Below, piece by piece: positions 19,541-28,052 of a stretch of DNA of 64,000 nt. Location: assembly GCF_001316245.1 (NCBI RefSeq), contig NZ_BBDM01000002.1:186001-250000 (forward strand). The letters run 5' to 3'. The number at the start of each line of letters is the position of its first letter. Within the stretch, counting starts at the first letter, position 1. A program made the position numbers and the translations under genes. The stretch comes from Vulcanisaeta sp. JCM 14467. GTDB lineage: Archaea > Thermoproteota > Thermoprotei > Thermoproteales > Thermocladiaceae. The notes under the pieces were generated by a model, which made no database searches, was not told where the DNA came from, and saw nothing but the letters and a program-made list of their open reading frames with translations.

Positions 19541-20742
19541 TCACGCCTCGAGTCTCCTCACTAAATACGCCTTTTGCGGATTGGTGAGCTGAAGCATTGT
19601 CAATAGTGCTGGGTTGAGATCCTTCGAGCCCTTGATTATCAGGTTCCTAACGTAATCCAGGATCCTAGGGTCGAGCCTAACGTACTCATCAACCTATCAA
19701 GCAGGAATGGGTAGCCCGTGTCGGTTGTCTGGGATTCCAGGTAAGCCACTAACTCATCAATGCTCACCTTATCGCTTGGGTTAAAGACCTCAAGCTTAAC
19801 CGCGGGTGCTCCATTACGTGGCTTATAAAAGACCACCTGAACCCTACTGAGCATGCTAAGTCCCGGGTGGGCCGAGCCGCTGAACACTTTCTCGATATTT
19901 GCCAAACCCTCACTGAGTCTCCTACTCATTAACTCCTTAATGTCACTACAACTCGCATTCTTACCACCGCACCTCTTCCTTAATTCACAATCGCCATAGT
20001 TCACCCTAACCCACTGGGGCATTACCTCACCGTAATTACCGAGCACCATGTACTCACCGTTATTGAGGACTAGGCTTGCGATTAGCTTATCATTCATTGG
20101 AAGGCACTCATTGGTTAGTACAGAGAGAAGCCTTGACCTAACCCTCTTAACAACACCAATTATTGGCGTTCCCGTCTTCACAGCAAGGTTTAGTAGGTCT
20201 CCGATCACCTTCGTTACATGGGCTAACACGCCGCCTTCAACGGGTAGGTTATATGGCAGTGGGTGTATTGGTATTTCACCATCAAGTATTACCAAGTCAA
20301 CCTCCTTCCTACCCCTGGCCTTCTCACGGAGTAGCTTAATCGCCAACTCCCTCTCCCTAACCTGAGCCCTCCTCGTGATCACCCTCTCAAACTCGCCAAC
20401 ATCCTCAAAAACAACCTCACCAGTCATGTACCTATCGTAGGAACCATTAAGATAACCAACATAGCCGTAGGATAACACGGTCATCACACCGCCAATTAAT
20501 TCAAGGGGTGGCGTTGGGTAACTTGAGTCAATGGCGTATGCATTAAAAGCCCTCGCCGATGAGTTAATGCCTTTGATCAAACCCTTACCTTCAATGATCC
20601 TCCTTAACTCACGGACCAGATTAAGTACCTGTGAATCAACGCCCTCATCAAGTAATCTCCTCACGTCAGACTGAATAGAAAGCAATAATGGCGGCTCAAT
20701 CCAGAACTCAATGTCCTCAGGACCATAGTCACTAGGCAACAT
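19541..20742 (-). CDS. nurA: NurA 5'-3' nuclease (one indel near C-terminus)
   Basis: The NurA signature AYAIDSSYPTPPLELIGG supplies one catalytic Asp. VDLVILDGEIP gives the second, and the C-terminal region has the usual YPFLLDRLDEYVRLD. The last part needs one G restored near 19683 (TTGATG to TTGGATG), after which the frame ends ...AYLVRRLEA at 19541, about 400 residues. NurA works with the HerA helicase in double-strand-break end resection; HerA is not nearby. Confidence 0.85.
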
Positions 20743-21022
20743 TCAAGTTATTACTTGGCAAGTAAGTATATAAACCAATCATTGCCCAAGCAATAAATTC
20801 CCGGTCCAAACCAAGCCCAATCCTATTAATACGAAGTAATCATCTACATTCAACCTTAGTCTTTAGTCTCATGAACCAGACATGAAGCACTAGATACGCT
20901 TCAGCCATTAGCTACCCAATCGCCTAGCTTGACCGATATTCATAGTGTTCGTAGTGAAATAATATTGTCATTGTTAAATAATATTTAATGGATTACTAAT
21001 TTTTGTTACTAATTTTTCATAA
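20743..21022. other. Intergenic region with a 12-base direct repeat
   Basis: These 280 bases between nurA and the nuoD end hold no credible ORF or sRNA. The 12-base unit TTACTAATTTTT occurs twice with one base between (about 20994-21018), just past the nuoD stop, and might mark transcript ends. The nurA promoter lies at the left edge. Confidence 0.4.
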
Positions 21023-22303
21023 TTAACGATCAGCTTCTGGAGGGAAGTAGCCGAATGATCCGTATATAGCTGGAACATCTGCTAGCCTATAACCCTTTAG
21101 TGCCTCCATGAATCCCCTGAGTAATAGCCATGATGGTGTTACCATCCTTAGCCTATATGGCACGTTGCTGTGTCCGTCGGATATTAACGTGAATAGTAAT
21201 AGCCCTCTTGAGGCTTCAGTTAGTGTTGTTGCCTCACCGGCACCTGGCGTTAGTCCTACGTGGGTCTTTGTTAGGAATGTCCTGATGTCCTTGGCGGCCT
21301 GTGGTCTGTCCTTTGGTGGTATCCTTGATAGTAATTTCTCACTGATTATTGGTGTGTCGGGTATGTTCTTGACCGCCTGCCTAATTATCTTGATGCTTTG
21401 TCTAATCTCCTCAACCCTGACTAGGAACCTCGAGTATGAATCACCCTCATCAGCCACTGGTATGTCCCAGTCAAACTCGTTATAGACCTCGTAGGGTTCG
21501 ACCTTCCTAACATCATACTCAACACCCGAGGCTCTAAGGAATGGTCCGACAAGGCCGTACTTAATGGCTTCCTCCTTCGTTAGTACTCCAACCTCCTTAA
21601 GCCTGTGAATGGTCACTGGGTTCTTGACGAATATTGACTCCATATCCTTCATCTTCCTCTCCAGGTAATTAGTTAGCTCATAGACAAAGTTTAGAACCTC
21701 TGGCTTCACATCCCACCTAACGCCACCAGGAACCGTGTAACTCAGCGTCGTCCTGGCGCCAGTTATTCTAATGAACGCCTCGTTAATCACGTCCCTAAGT
21801 CCAAAGGCCCACATGTACCCAGTGCTGTGGCCTATGAATACCGCGAGTATGCCGGTATCGTATAGGTGCGTCGCAATCCTACTTAACTCAGCCAGTATGA
21901 CCCTTATATACTGGGCCCTCTTGGGCACGTCAAGGTCAGCTAGCTTCTCCACTGCACGTGAATAACCGAGGTCAAAGTTCGCAGAGTCCTGTATCGTGGG
22001 CCTCTCAATCAGTGGTAAAACATGTATGTATAGCCTCGTCTCAGCAAGTTTTTCTACACCCCTATGCACGTAGCCTGGGTCTGGTATTGCATCGACTACG
22101 TAATCACCCTTAAGCCTGAGTATAATCCTCATGTGTCCACTACCAGGGTGTTGAGGTCCAATGAAGACCAGGTACTCATCACTCCTGTAGGCTTCCTCAA
22201 CATACTCCTTGGGTATTGGGACGAAATTCCTAATGAACTCCTCAGGGACTTCCATCCTCATTGATAACTCGGCATACCTCTCGTTACTGCCCATACCCAT
22301 CAC
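21023..22303 (-). CDS. nuoD: NADH-quinone oxidoreductase subunit D (49 kDa)
   Basis: This intact 426-residue protein has family motifs in order: FIGPQHPGSGHMRI near the start, DPGYVHRGVEKLAE, ERPTIQDSANFDLGYSRAVE, and near the end ASRGLLLFTLISDGHSNVPYR and DVPAIYGSFGYFPPEADR. It forms the quinone-binding cavity of complex I on the cytoplasmic arm. The ATG overlaps the nuoC stop by four bases (ATGA), indicating translational coupling. The membrane subunits are not in the window, so they must lie elsewhere. Confidence 0.95.
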   Translation of the reverse strand: MMGMGSNERYAELSMRMEVPEEFIRNFVPIPKEYVEEAYRSDEYLVFIGPQHPGSGHMRIILRLKGDYVVDAIPDPGYVHRGVEKLAETRLYIHVLPLIERPTIQDSANFDLGYSRAVEKLADLDVPKRAQYIRVILAELSRIATHLYDTGILAVFIGHSTGYMWAFGLRDVINEAFIRITGARTTLSYTVPGGVRWDVKPEVLNFVYELTNYLERKMKDMESIFVKNPVTIHRLKEVGVLTKEEAIKYGLVGPFLRASGVEYDVRKVEPYEVYNEFDWDIPVADEGDSYSRFLVRVEEIRQSIKIIRQAVKNIPDTPIISEKLLSRIPPKDRPQAAKDIRTFLTKTHVGLTPGAGEATTLTEASRGLLLFTLISDGHSNVPYRLRMVTPSWLLLRGFMEALKGYRLADVPAIYGSFGYFPPEADR

Positions 22304-22928
22304 CCGGTGCTACCACCTGTCTCCTGCTTGCCCTCGGCTGGTTTCTCCTGAGGTTGTCCTGACTGTGGCTGCGGCGCTTGCTGCGCAGGCTTTGGTTGAG
22401 CTGGCGCTTGTGCTGGTTTTTGTGGTGCTGCCGCTGGTTTTGGCTGTGGTGGTGCCACGGGTAGTCCTGGGAATTCTCTATCGACTATGTAGAACTCCCT
22501 GACCACCGGTACGTCCTTCCTAAGTGGGAACTTGACCGGCGTGTCTGGGTCGAGTAGGAAGTTCCTGCCCATCCATGGATTACCCTCAAACCAAACACCG
22601 AAGAAATCGTACATTTCACGCTCCATGTAGTCCGCACTTGGCCAAATATCAATTAGGCTTGGTACCTTGGGTTATCCCTAGGCACCTCTGTCGTTAATGA
22701 TACGAGGACTGGCATTAGTTCCTTCTTGCTATAGCTCGAGACCCAGTATTCGACGTAGAACTTATTCTCGTGAGGCACATCTATTACGTTGACGGACTTC
22801 ACATGATCAAATCCGAGCTTCGATAATGATAGCGCGGCATCCCTTAACTTACCCGGCTCTGTGTTAATGCATATTCTATTAATGTCGGTTACAACGATTC
22901 TCTTAGCTGATTCCTTAAGCGTGGGCAT
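22300..22928 (-). CDS. nuoC: NADH-quinone oxidoreductase subunit C (30 kDa), with Pro/Gln/Ala tail (one indel)
   Basis: The N-terminal part holds the NuoC beta-alpha fold. The signature appears after repair as IDIWPSADYMEREMYDFFGVWFEGNP and then FPLRKDVPVV. A missing A near 22663 (CCCAAGG to CCCAAAGG) rejoins the two ORFs. The last 50 residues are a low-complexity tail of Pro, Gln, Ala and Lys, unlike usual NuoC ends. The frame is also open for about 160 bases upstream of the ATG at 22928, back into nuoB, so a NuoB-NuoC fusion is possible. Confidence 0.85.
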
Positions 22929-23089
22929 TAATTGATTGCTTATTAATTCATAACCGAAGGGCCACTCAACCTTCTTCTCCTGGCAAACCGGTACGTGTGG
23001 GTTAGGGGTTATTCTGTGGGGTGGGTTTGGAGCAGGTTGCTTAGTTGGCGATGGTGTGAAGATCTTTGTTAGGTCTATGGTCTTTGGCT

Positions 23090-23536
23090 TTACATTAGCC
23101 TGGCCTCCCCAGTCTCTATCTTCCTCTGGACTATCCTAATCATTTGTATTACGGCCTCAGGCGTTGGTGGACAACCAATGGCATAGGCGTCGATTGGTAT
23201 TATCTTGCTTACTGGAACTACGTGGTAGCTATTCCAGAATATGCCACCCTCAGCTGCGCAGGATCCCATGGCAATTACATATTTTGGATCACTCATTTGC
23301 TCCCAAATATACCTAAGGACCCTAGCCATCTTGAAGGTTATCGTACCCTCGACAAGGATTAGGTTCGTCTGCCTGGGCGCATGCCAGGGAAGTGACCCTA
23401 GTCTCTCCGCGTCGTAAGTCGGGTTCCAAGTATGCGCCATCTCGACTCCACAACATGCGGTTACCAGGTGTATTGGCCATAGGGAGTACTTGGTGCCCCA
23501 CTTCTTGTATGGCTCTAGGTACTTATCAATTGCCAT
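23090..23536 (-). CDS. nuoB: NADH-quinone oxidoreductase subunit B (20 kDa, N2 cluster)
   Basis: All N2-cluster Cys are present: TACCGVEM (C28, C29), GSCAAEGG (C93) and GCPPTPEAV (C122). It carries electrons to quinone next to NuoD. As read it stops at 148 residues. A CCC-to-CC loss near 23102 would instead continue through a proline-rich linker (TPSPTKQPAPNPPH...) in the frame that enters nuoC with no stop. It lies six bases downstream of nuoA. Confidence 0.92.
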   Translation of the reverse strand: MAIDKYLEPYKKWGTKYSLWPIHLVTACCGVEMAHTWNPTYDAERLGSLPWHAPRQTNLILVEGTITFKMARVLRYIWEQMSDPKYVIAMGSCAAEGGIFWNSYHVVPVSKIIPIDAYAIGCPPTPEAVIQMIRIVQRKIETGEARLM

Positions 23537-23542
23537 TCGGCG

Positions 23543-23938
23543 TCACCTACCGCTTGACTTTCTTATAAATTCTTTGGGATATGCTATTTTTAATGTGTAT
23601 TTATAACCAACATAGATACTTGGCAATGCTATTACTAGTACCGCCAGTATTATGTAGATTATTGGTAATGCCATAACCGCAGCCGATGATAGAATCAATA
23701 GTATCACAATGATCGGTTCCATCCCCAGGAACATGAGTAGGAAACCCACGTACTGTACTGGGAATACGTACCTGGCCTCACCAACCGGTGGATTACCTGC
23801 CTCGTACCTCTGGAGCTTTGATGGGTTTGGGTTCCTTGCGGCTAATCTCCTCGCTACATACATGATGGCCACATCAGCTATTAGGGCTATTACCACGAGT
23901 ACTATCAGTATTGCTAATGCATCAATGAACGCCGACAT
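23543..23938 (-). CDS. nuoA: NADH-quinone oxidoreductase subunit A
   Basis: Three membrane segments flank the conserved loop KLQRYEAGNPPVGEARYVFPVQYVGF, which is the NuoA signature (YE-x-G-x-P-G/V near the quinone channel). I choose the ATG at 23938 (131 residues) because CTTAAAAA at 23967-23974 is about 30 bases upstream. The longer ORF start at 23986 would overlap that box. First gene of a nuoABCD operon read leftward. Confidence 0.9.
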   Translation of the reverse strand: MSAFIDALAILIVLVVIALIADVAIMYVARRLAARNPNPSKLQRYEAGNPPVGEARYVFPVQYVGFLLMFLGMEPIIVILLILSSAAVMALPIIYIILAVLVIALPSIYVGYKYTLKIAYPKEFIRKSSGR

Positions 23939-23966
23939 TATGACCGAAAGTATCAATAATGAAGCA

Positions 23967-23974
23967 TTTTTAAG
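23967..23974 (-). promoter_or_regulatory. A-box for the nuoABCD operon
   Basis: CTTAAAAA on the minus strand, inside the 3' end of the upstream gene, is centred about 32 bases before the nuoA ATG at 23938. It sets the start choice for nuoA and suggests the operon has its own promoter. Confidence 0.45.
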
Positions 23975-23982
23975 TAATAACC

Positions 23983-24477
23983 TCATTCAATGCATTGCCC
24001 AAGTACTCTGTTAAGCGCCAACGTTAGCAATGCCGTACTACCAACATCCTTACCAACAACCTTAACCTGCCTACCCAGGCTCAACTCACTCTGCATAAAT
24101 GGCTGATCAGACGCTTGAATCACCATTAGTGCCCTACCCCTAACCTCATCGCCCATGGGATCACCCCTAGTACTTAGGAAATATATTAAATCTGGACGGA
24201 GTAATTCCACGACATCCCTAATGTCAGGTAGCACTATTAATGTGGCACCAGACTTAAGAACTAGCCTAAAGGCTTCAGGCACGCCCTGCTGGGCCGCTAT
24301 ACCGACGGCTTTTGTTATGACTATAGTCCTGACGCCAAAGCCCAACGAGACCTTTACTGCATCGAGAAGCTTCTGCACACTGGCTGGGTTATGAATCACG
24401 GGTATTACATTATTAATGGCTTGCTGGCAGTCCATCGATCCGTAATCAAAAACCCACCCTATAAATCTATAACCCAT
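23983..24477 (-). CDS. Archaeal alpha/beta protein, possibly SPOUT/SpoU-like
   Basis: The 164-residue intact ORF has alternating strands and helices (VRTIVITKAVGIAAQQGVP, ATLIVLPDIRDVVELL, RGRALMVIQASD). The late glycine-containing strand-turn (GDEVRGRALMVIQ) recalls the knotted SPOUT methyltransferase fold seen in an archaeal SpoU-like family. I am not certain of the assignment and no catalytic residue can be named. It lies directly upstream of nuoA but the latter has its own A-box. Confidence 0.4.
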   Translation of the reverse strand: MGYRFIGWVFDYGSMDCQQAINNVIPVIHNPASVQKLLDAVKVSLGFGVRTIVITKAVGIAAQQGVPEAFRLVLKSGATLIVLPDIRDVVELLRPDLIYFLSTRGDPMGDEVRGRALMVIQASDQPFMQSELSLGRQVKVVGKDVGSTALLTLALNRVLGQCIE

Positions 24478-24508
24478 TAAAATTATTAAGGGCCTTTAAG
24501 TCAAAACC

Positions 24509-25669
24509 TTGATGAGTACACCCAGGGTCACCGAACTCATGGATAATGTCATTGTGGTTGCAAAGCCCAAGGACATTATTTCCAAGGTCATTTCCGACAT
24601 GAGGGACTTTAAGGTATGGGTTGTGCCCGTTGTTAATGAGAACGGCAAATTAGTGGGTGTCCTCAGTTATAGGGATTTGCTCGAACGGAGGGTTAGCTTA
24701 AGGTCCAGGGTATCCAGCGTAATGTCACCGCCCTACTCAATTAGCCAGGACTCAGACCTGGTAAAGGCGATGTCGAAGATCGTAAATATGAGGGTCAGGG
24801 CACTCCCAGTTGTGGACTCAAGCATGAGTCTCGTAGGTATACTAACCAGGGAGAAAATACTGAACTACCTACTAAGCAGTAAATTATTACCTCGTGTGCA
24901 AGTGTCATCCGTTATGTCTAAACCAGCAATAACGATAGAGGCTGATGAGGCTGTGGCTAGGGCGAAGTGGCTCATGGTTAGGCACGGGATAACGCGGTTA
25001 CCAGTCCTAGAGGCTGGTAAGCTTTATGGGATTGTCTCAATGCGGGACATAGTCGAGAGACTCTACTATGCATCAATACCGAGGAGGAGTAGGAGGGGTG
25101 ACGTGGTTGGCACGGAGGATGACATATTGGCAGCCCCTGTAAAGGCCATAGCAACGACACCCGTAATAACGGTTAGTGAGGATAACGATATATACGAAGC
25201 CGTTAACTTAATGCTCAGTAAGGGCATCTCAGGGATGCCTGTGATTTCCGGAGACTCTGTGACCGGTGTGGTATCGAGTTATGACATCATAAAGGCCGTA
25301 CTAAGGCCATACGAGGAGGTCCCAATGGAGGCTAAGCTAACAGACATCAATGAGGATGTTAAGCCATTGGTTGAGAAGGTCATTTCGAACTATATGGCTA
25401 AGATTAACAGGATGACGAACGTGATTGACGTTAAAATAAACATTAAGAAGTACGAGAGAGGAGGGGAGGAAAAGAGAAGCAAGTACTCAGTGCACTTAAT
25501 GCTTAAGGATAACGTAAACACGTACACGGTTAATGAGATAGATTGGGACCCGGTGAACGCCGTAAGGTACGCATTCGAGACCTTGATAAAGAGGATTGAG
25601 AGGGAGATAAATAGGACAAGGGACGTAAAGAGGAGGGGTAGGCTACGTGGTGGTCCACCCAGTGAGTAA
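24509..25669 (+). CDS. Four-CBS protein with ribosome-hibernation-factor-like C-terminal domain
   Basis: The 386-residue intact protein has two CBS pairs: about 7-60, 66-120, 128-182 and 205-262. Each shows the repeated pattern of ...PVV...L+G++S+RDL. The C-terminal 110 residues (IDVKINIKKYERGGEEKRSKYSVHLMLKD...AFETLIKRIEREINRTRD) have the beta-alpha pattern of S30AE/HPF ribosome hibernation domains and end in basic residues. The likely job is an energy-sensing ribosome-silencing factor, with CBS domains binding adenine nucleotides. CBS-containing archaeal ribosome hibernation factors have been described; equating this one to them is inference. The A-box TTAAAATTATTAAG lies upstream. Confidence 0.7.
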   Translation: MMSTPRVTELMDNVIVVAKPKDIISKVISDMRDFKVWVVPVVNENGKLVGVLSYRDLLERRVSLRSRVSSVMSPPYSISQDSDLVKAMSKIVNMRVRALPVVDSSMSLVGILTREKILNYLLSSKLLPRVQVSSVMSKPAITIEADEAVARAKWLMVRHGITRLPVLEAGKLYGIVSMRDIVERLYYASIPRRSRRGDVVGTEDDILAAPVKAIATTPVITVSEDNDIYEAVNLMLSKGISGMPVISGDSVTGVVSSYDIIKAVLRPYEEVPMEAKLTDINEDVKPLVEKVISNYMAKINRMTNVIDVKINIKKYERGGEEKRSKYSVHLMLKDNVNTYTVNEIDWDPVNAVRYAFETLIKRIEREINRTRDVKRRGRLRGGPPSE

Positions 25670-25679
25670 TTAATTATTG

Positions 25680-25728
25680 ATGATGAGCGCACCCTTTAAT
25701 GATTAATGATTGTATCGCCAACGGCTGA
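25680..25728 (+). ncRNA. C/D box sRNA
   Basis: C box ATGATGA (25680-25686), 12-nt guide GCGCACCCTTTA, weak D' ATGA, spacer TTA, weak C' ATGATTG, 12-nt guide TATCGCCAACGG and perfect D box CTGA (25725-25728). The 49-nt spacing is exactly that of the sRNAs at 16.2 kb. TTA before C pairs with TAA after D as a short terminal stem. It begins 11 bases past the CBS gene stop with no clear A-box, so it may be processed from that mRNA. Confidence 0.7.
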
Positions 25729-25735
25729 TAACGCA

Positions 25736-25785
25736 TCAGCCGGTACGTGAACTCTTCACCATTCCGCTACGGGGGTTATCATCAC
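25736..25785 (-). ncRNA. C/D box sRNA
   Basis: Reading leftward: C box GTGATGA (25785-25779), 12-nt guide TAACCCCCGTAG, weak D' CGGA, spacer ATG, C' GTGAAGA, 13-nt guide GTTCACGTACCGG and D box CTGA (25739-25736). Only the second guide differs from the 12-nt rule, by one base, possibly an indel. It runs tail-to-tail with the sRNA at 25680-25728, seven bases apart. A weak A-box (CTAAATGTA) lies near 25810. Confidence 0.65.
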
Positions 25786-25831
25786 TTGACTAAGTGCTCT
25801 CAATGTATTACATTTAGGCTAGAGCTAAAGC

Positions 25832-25840
25832 TTTTATTTT
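25832..25840 (+). promoter_or_regulatory. A-box for rpoL
   Basis: TTTTATTTT at 25832-25840, preceded by C, is centred about 27 bases before the GTG at 25864. It decides the rpoL start against the longer ORF opening at 25747, whose extra N-terminus overlaps the sRNA. Confidence 0.5.
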
Positions 25841-25863
25841 ACTACCTACTCCACACTGATTTC

Positions 25864-26139
25864 GTGATTAGGATAAGCATCGTGAAGGCCGAGGAAAACT
25901 ACCTAGAGGCGATAGTCCAGGGTGAGACCTATACACTCTTCGCACCACTAATCGAATACCTACTCAAGAGACCTGACGTGGAGTACGCAATGTACGATGT
26001 AGACCACCCACTTACGCAGAACGTGCGGTTCAGGATAAAGACCAAGGGGAGACCACCGCTTGATGTGATTAAGGAGACCGTGAATGAGATACTTAAGGAT
26101 GTTGAGGAGTTGGAGAAGGGGTTCCTGGGTTCATCATAG
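25864..26139 (+). CDS. rpoL: DNA-directed RNA polymerase subunit L (Rpb11)
   Basis: The 91-residue protein matches archaeal RpoL: ISIVKAEENYLEAIVQGE, YTLFAPLIEYLLKRPDVEYAMY, DHPLTQNVRFRIKTKGR. It pairs with RpoD in the alpha-like assembly platform of RNA polymerase. The GTG at 25864 gives the family's usual length and fits the A-box spacing. Confidence 0.93.
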   Translation: MIRISIVKAEENYLEAIVQGETYTLFAPLIEYLLKRPDVEYAMYDVDHPLTQNVRFRIKTKGRPPLDVIKETVNEILKDVEELEKGFLGSS

Positions 26140-26177
26140 TTTAAATGGCATTAAATAAGTTAGTACGGTGATTAACC

Positions 26178-26759
26178 TTGATTTACATATTGGGCGAACC
26201 ACCGAGCTGGTTGAATGGCATGGTTAAGGAGCTGGGGGAGGACACGGCAATAATTAATGATTGTAATGTACCACCACGTAGTATCGTAATCGCAATAAAC
26301 CGTGGATGCGCCGCAAAGGGCTCAGTAATACTATCCCTATTGCCATATGGAGGTGCAATACTCATTCAAAGGAGTACTGCGAAAGGCGTACTATCTGCGG
26401 TAATAAACCTCCTCAGGAGGATAAGCAATGCTGATCACATCGAGGATGCGTTACGAATGTTGGGATTCGTTAGGACCGAGGTTGTTAATGCAGCGGGTAT
26501 GTCTGAAATCATGGTTAAGGATCAGGTAATTCCAGGCTCTATATATACCATTGCCGTACTCGGCGCAGATCAGAACAGGTGTGTGGCAGCTCTGGGCAGG
26601 GGCACGGTTAGGGGTACGCTAATCCTAAACTCATCAGTAACCTGGTTACTAGGCAGTGCCGGCGAGGTTTATGTGGCTAAGGGTGACTTAATGCTTGAGC
26701 TCATGGCCCTATCGATGATTTTTGGCATTAATTTTATCCATTCGAATACGCCTTATTAG
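26178..26759 (+). CDS. Conserved-looking alpha/beta protein of unknown function
   Basis: An intact 193-residue ORF starts with TTG at 26178, 23 bases after TTAAATAAG. The sequence is alpha/beta with short hydrophobic strands (SIVIAINRGCAAKGSVILSL, TLILNSSVTWLLGSAGEVYV) and a late hydrophobic helix (LMALSMIFGINFI). No Walker or other motif is recognised. It follows rpoL by 38 bases on the same strand. Confidence 0.5.
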   Translation: MIYILGEPPSWLNGMVKELGEDTAIINDCNVPPRSIVIAINRGCAAKGSVILSLLPYGGAILIQRSTAKGVLSAVINLLRRISNADHIEDALRMLGFVRTEVVNAAGMSEIMVKDQVIPGSIYTIAVLGADQNRCVAALGRGTVRGTLILNSSVTWLLGSAGEVYVAKGDLMLELMALSMIFGINFIHSNTPY

Positions 26760-26817
26760 GTTAATGGCTGAGAGAGCCGTAGCTGCACCATTCAGTATCA
26801 GGAATACCAGGTTCCAG

Positions 26818-27003
26818 TTAAGGCTGAGTATGCGTGAGTAATGCACTACCTACTAGGTACGGTATTGTCAACCTAAGTGGTGGTACATCACCCAGTGCGA
26901 GAATCCAACCTACAGCAATGAATAATAGGCCTAGTATCCCCACTATTATTGTGGCCACCATACCTGCGTGAGTAATCGCCAGTATTTTTAAGGCATACAT
27001 CAT
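26818..27003 (-). CDS. Small membrane protein (probably longer; one likely indel)
   Basis: From ATG 27003 the product begins MMYALKILAITHAGMVATII with two hydrophobic segments. It stops at 26818, but another frame continues SLNWNLVFLILNGAATALSA to a stop at 26709, giving a third hydrophobic helix and a basic end. A one-base indel near 26835 would join them, overlapping the convergent gene's 3' end. A T-rich A-box (TTTTATTTTTTTTA) lies upstream. No family recognised. Confidence 0.45.
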   Translation of the reverse strand: MMYALKILAITHAGMVATIIVGILGLLFIAVGWILALGDVPPLRLTIPYLVGSALLTHTQP

Positions 27004-27065
27004 GTTGTGATCATTGCGGTAAAAAAAATAAAAGAATGCCCTGTAGTATTCTATAATTAACAAAG

Positions 27066-28052
27066 ATGAGGGGTCTATTAATAGTGATGCCTAGCGCTGT
27101 TAATGAGATCAAGAGATTGGTCAGTAATTACTCGTCGTTTGACGTTGTTACTGAATTAGGTAATGATGTTGGTGGGTATGATGTCATAGGCATTGTTGGT
27201 ACGGACAAGTTCATAATAATGAACCTGCATAAACTAAGTTCATGGGAGGGCCCAATCCTCACCGTCGGCTTTGGACTAAGCTTTCTAAATTCCGTAGACA
27301 TTACGAACTTGGATAAGGCACTGTCAACAATAGTTAATGGTGATTATGATGTTGAGGATATACTTAGGCTCTCCGTTAATGTTAAGGGGAAGAAATTACC
27401 AAATGCGATAAATGAAGCAGCAATTTTCCCGGCCAGGAGCGCAATAACTCTTGAGTATAGTCTATACGTGAATAATGAGTACTTATGGCACGACGTTGCT
27501 GATGGCTTAATAGTATCGACGCCCACCGGCTCCACGGCATACGCCATGTCGGCCGGTGGGCCGCTAATACATTCACGGGCTCAGGTCTTTGAGGTTGTTC
27601 CCGTGAATAGTACGAACCTAGCCCGCGTACCCGTCATTGTGCCTAGTGATTCTGTAATTACGATAAAGGACTTAACATCCAGATCTAGGATTGAGGTTAT
27701 AATTGATGGTAGTGTCAGGACTTACGTTGGTAACGAGGTTAAGATAATGTCTGGAAAGCCGCTTAAGCTTGTTAGGGTTGGCGAGGTGTCGAGTGCCATT
27801 GGTCGTTATGAAAAGAAGATAAGTCTATTAGCTAACATGGACTTACCGCCGAGTGCTAAGTTCATACTTAAGATCCTCGAGTATGAGGGTCAATTGACGC
27901 AGAAGGAGATTGTTGAGAAGACGATGCTCCCGAGTAGGACGGTTAGGAATGCACTTAGTATTTTAATTAGGAAGGGTTTGATTCAGAAGCAAATCATTAT
28001 TAGGGGTAATAAGGAGGTTATTGTGTACTCCCTGAAATCTACTGGGCAATAA
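27066..28052 (+). CDS. NAD kinase fused to a C-terminal winged helix
   Basis: The catalytic half has NEAAIFPAR (116-124) and DGLIVSTPTGSTAYAMSAGG (146-165), the NMN/NAD-binding signatures of NAD kinases. The usual N-terminal GGDGT phosphate-binding loop is replaced by IVGTDKF (43-49). The C-terminal 70 residues (PPSAKFILKILEYEGQLTQKEIVEKTMLPSRTVRNALSIL...) form a MarR/ArsR-like winged helix. It should make NADP from NAD; the HTH might regulate transcription or have become structural. The frame is intact; ATG 27066. Confidence 0.8.
   Translation: MRGLLIVMPSAVNEIKRLVSNYSSFDVVTELGNDVGGYDVIGIVGTDKFIIMNLHKLSSWEGPILTVGFGLSFLNSVDITNLDKALSTIVNGDYDVEDILRLSVNVKGKKLPNAINEAAIFPARSAITLEYSLYVNNEYLWHDVADGLIVSTPTGSTAYAMSAGGPLIHSRAQVFEVVPVNSTNLARVPVIVPSDSVITIKDLTSRSRIEVIIDGSVRTYVGNEVKIMSGKPLKLVRVGEVSSAIGRYEKKISLLANMDLPPSAKFILKILEYEGQLTQKEIVEKTMLPSRTVRNALSILIRKGLIQKQIIIRGNKEVIVYSLKSTGQ

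Noticed and set aside
20877..20925. Possible C/D sRNA in the nurA-nuoD gap (minus strand CTGA near 20910)
   Set aside because: No C box occurs at a valid distance and the upstream C'-like sequence is too weak.
25747..25863. Extended N-terminus of RpoL from the earlier ATG
   Set aside because: The extra 39 residues have no RpoL similarity and overlap a C/D sRNA; the A-box fits the GTG at 25864.
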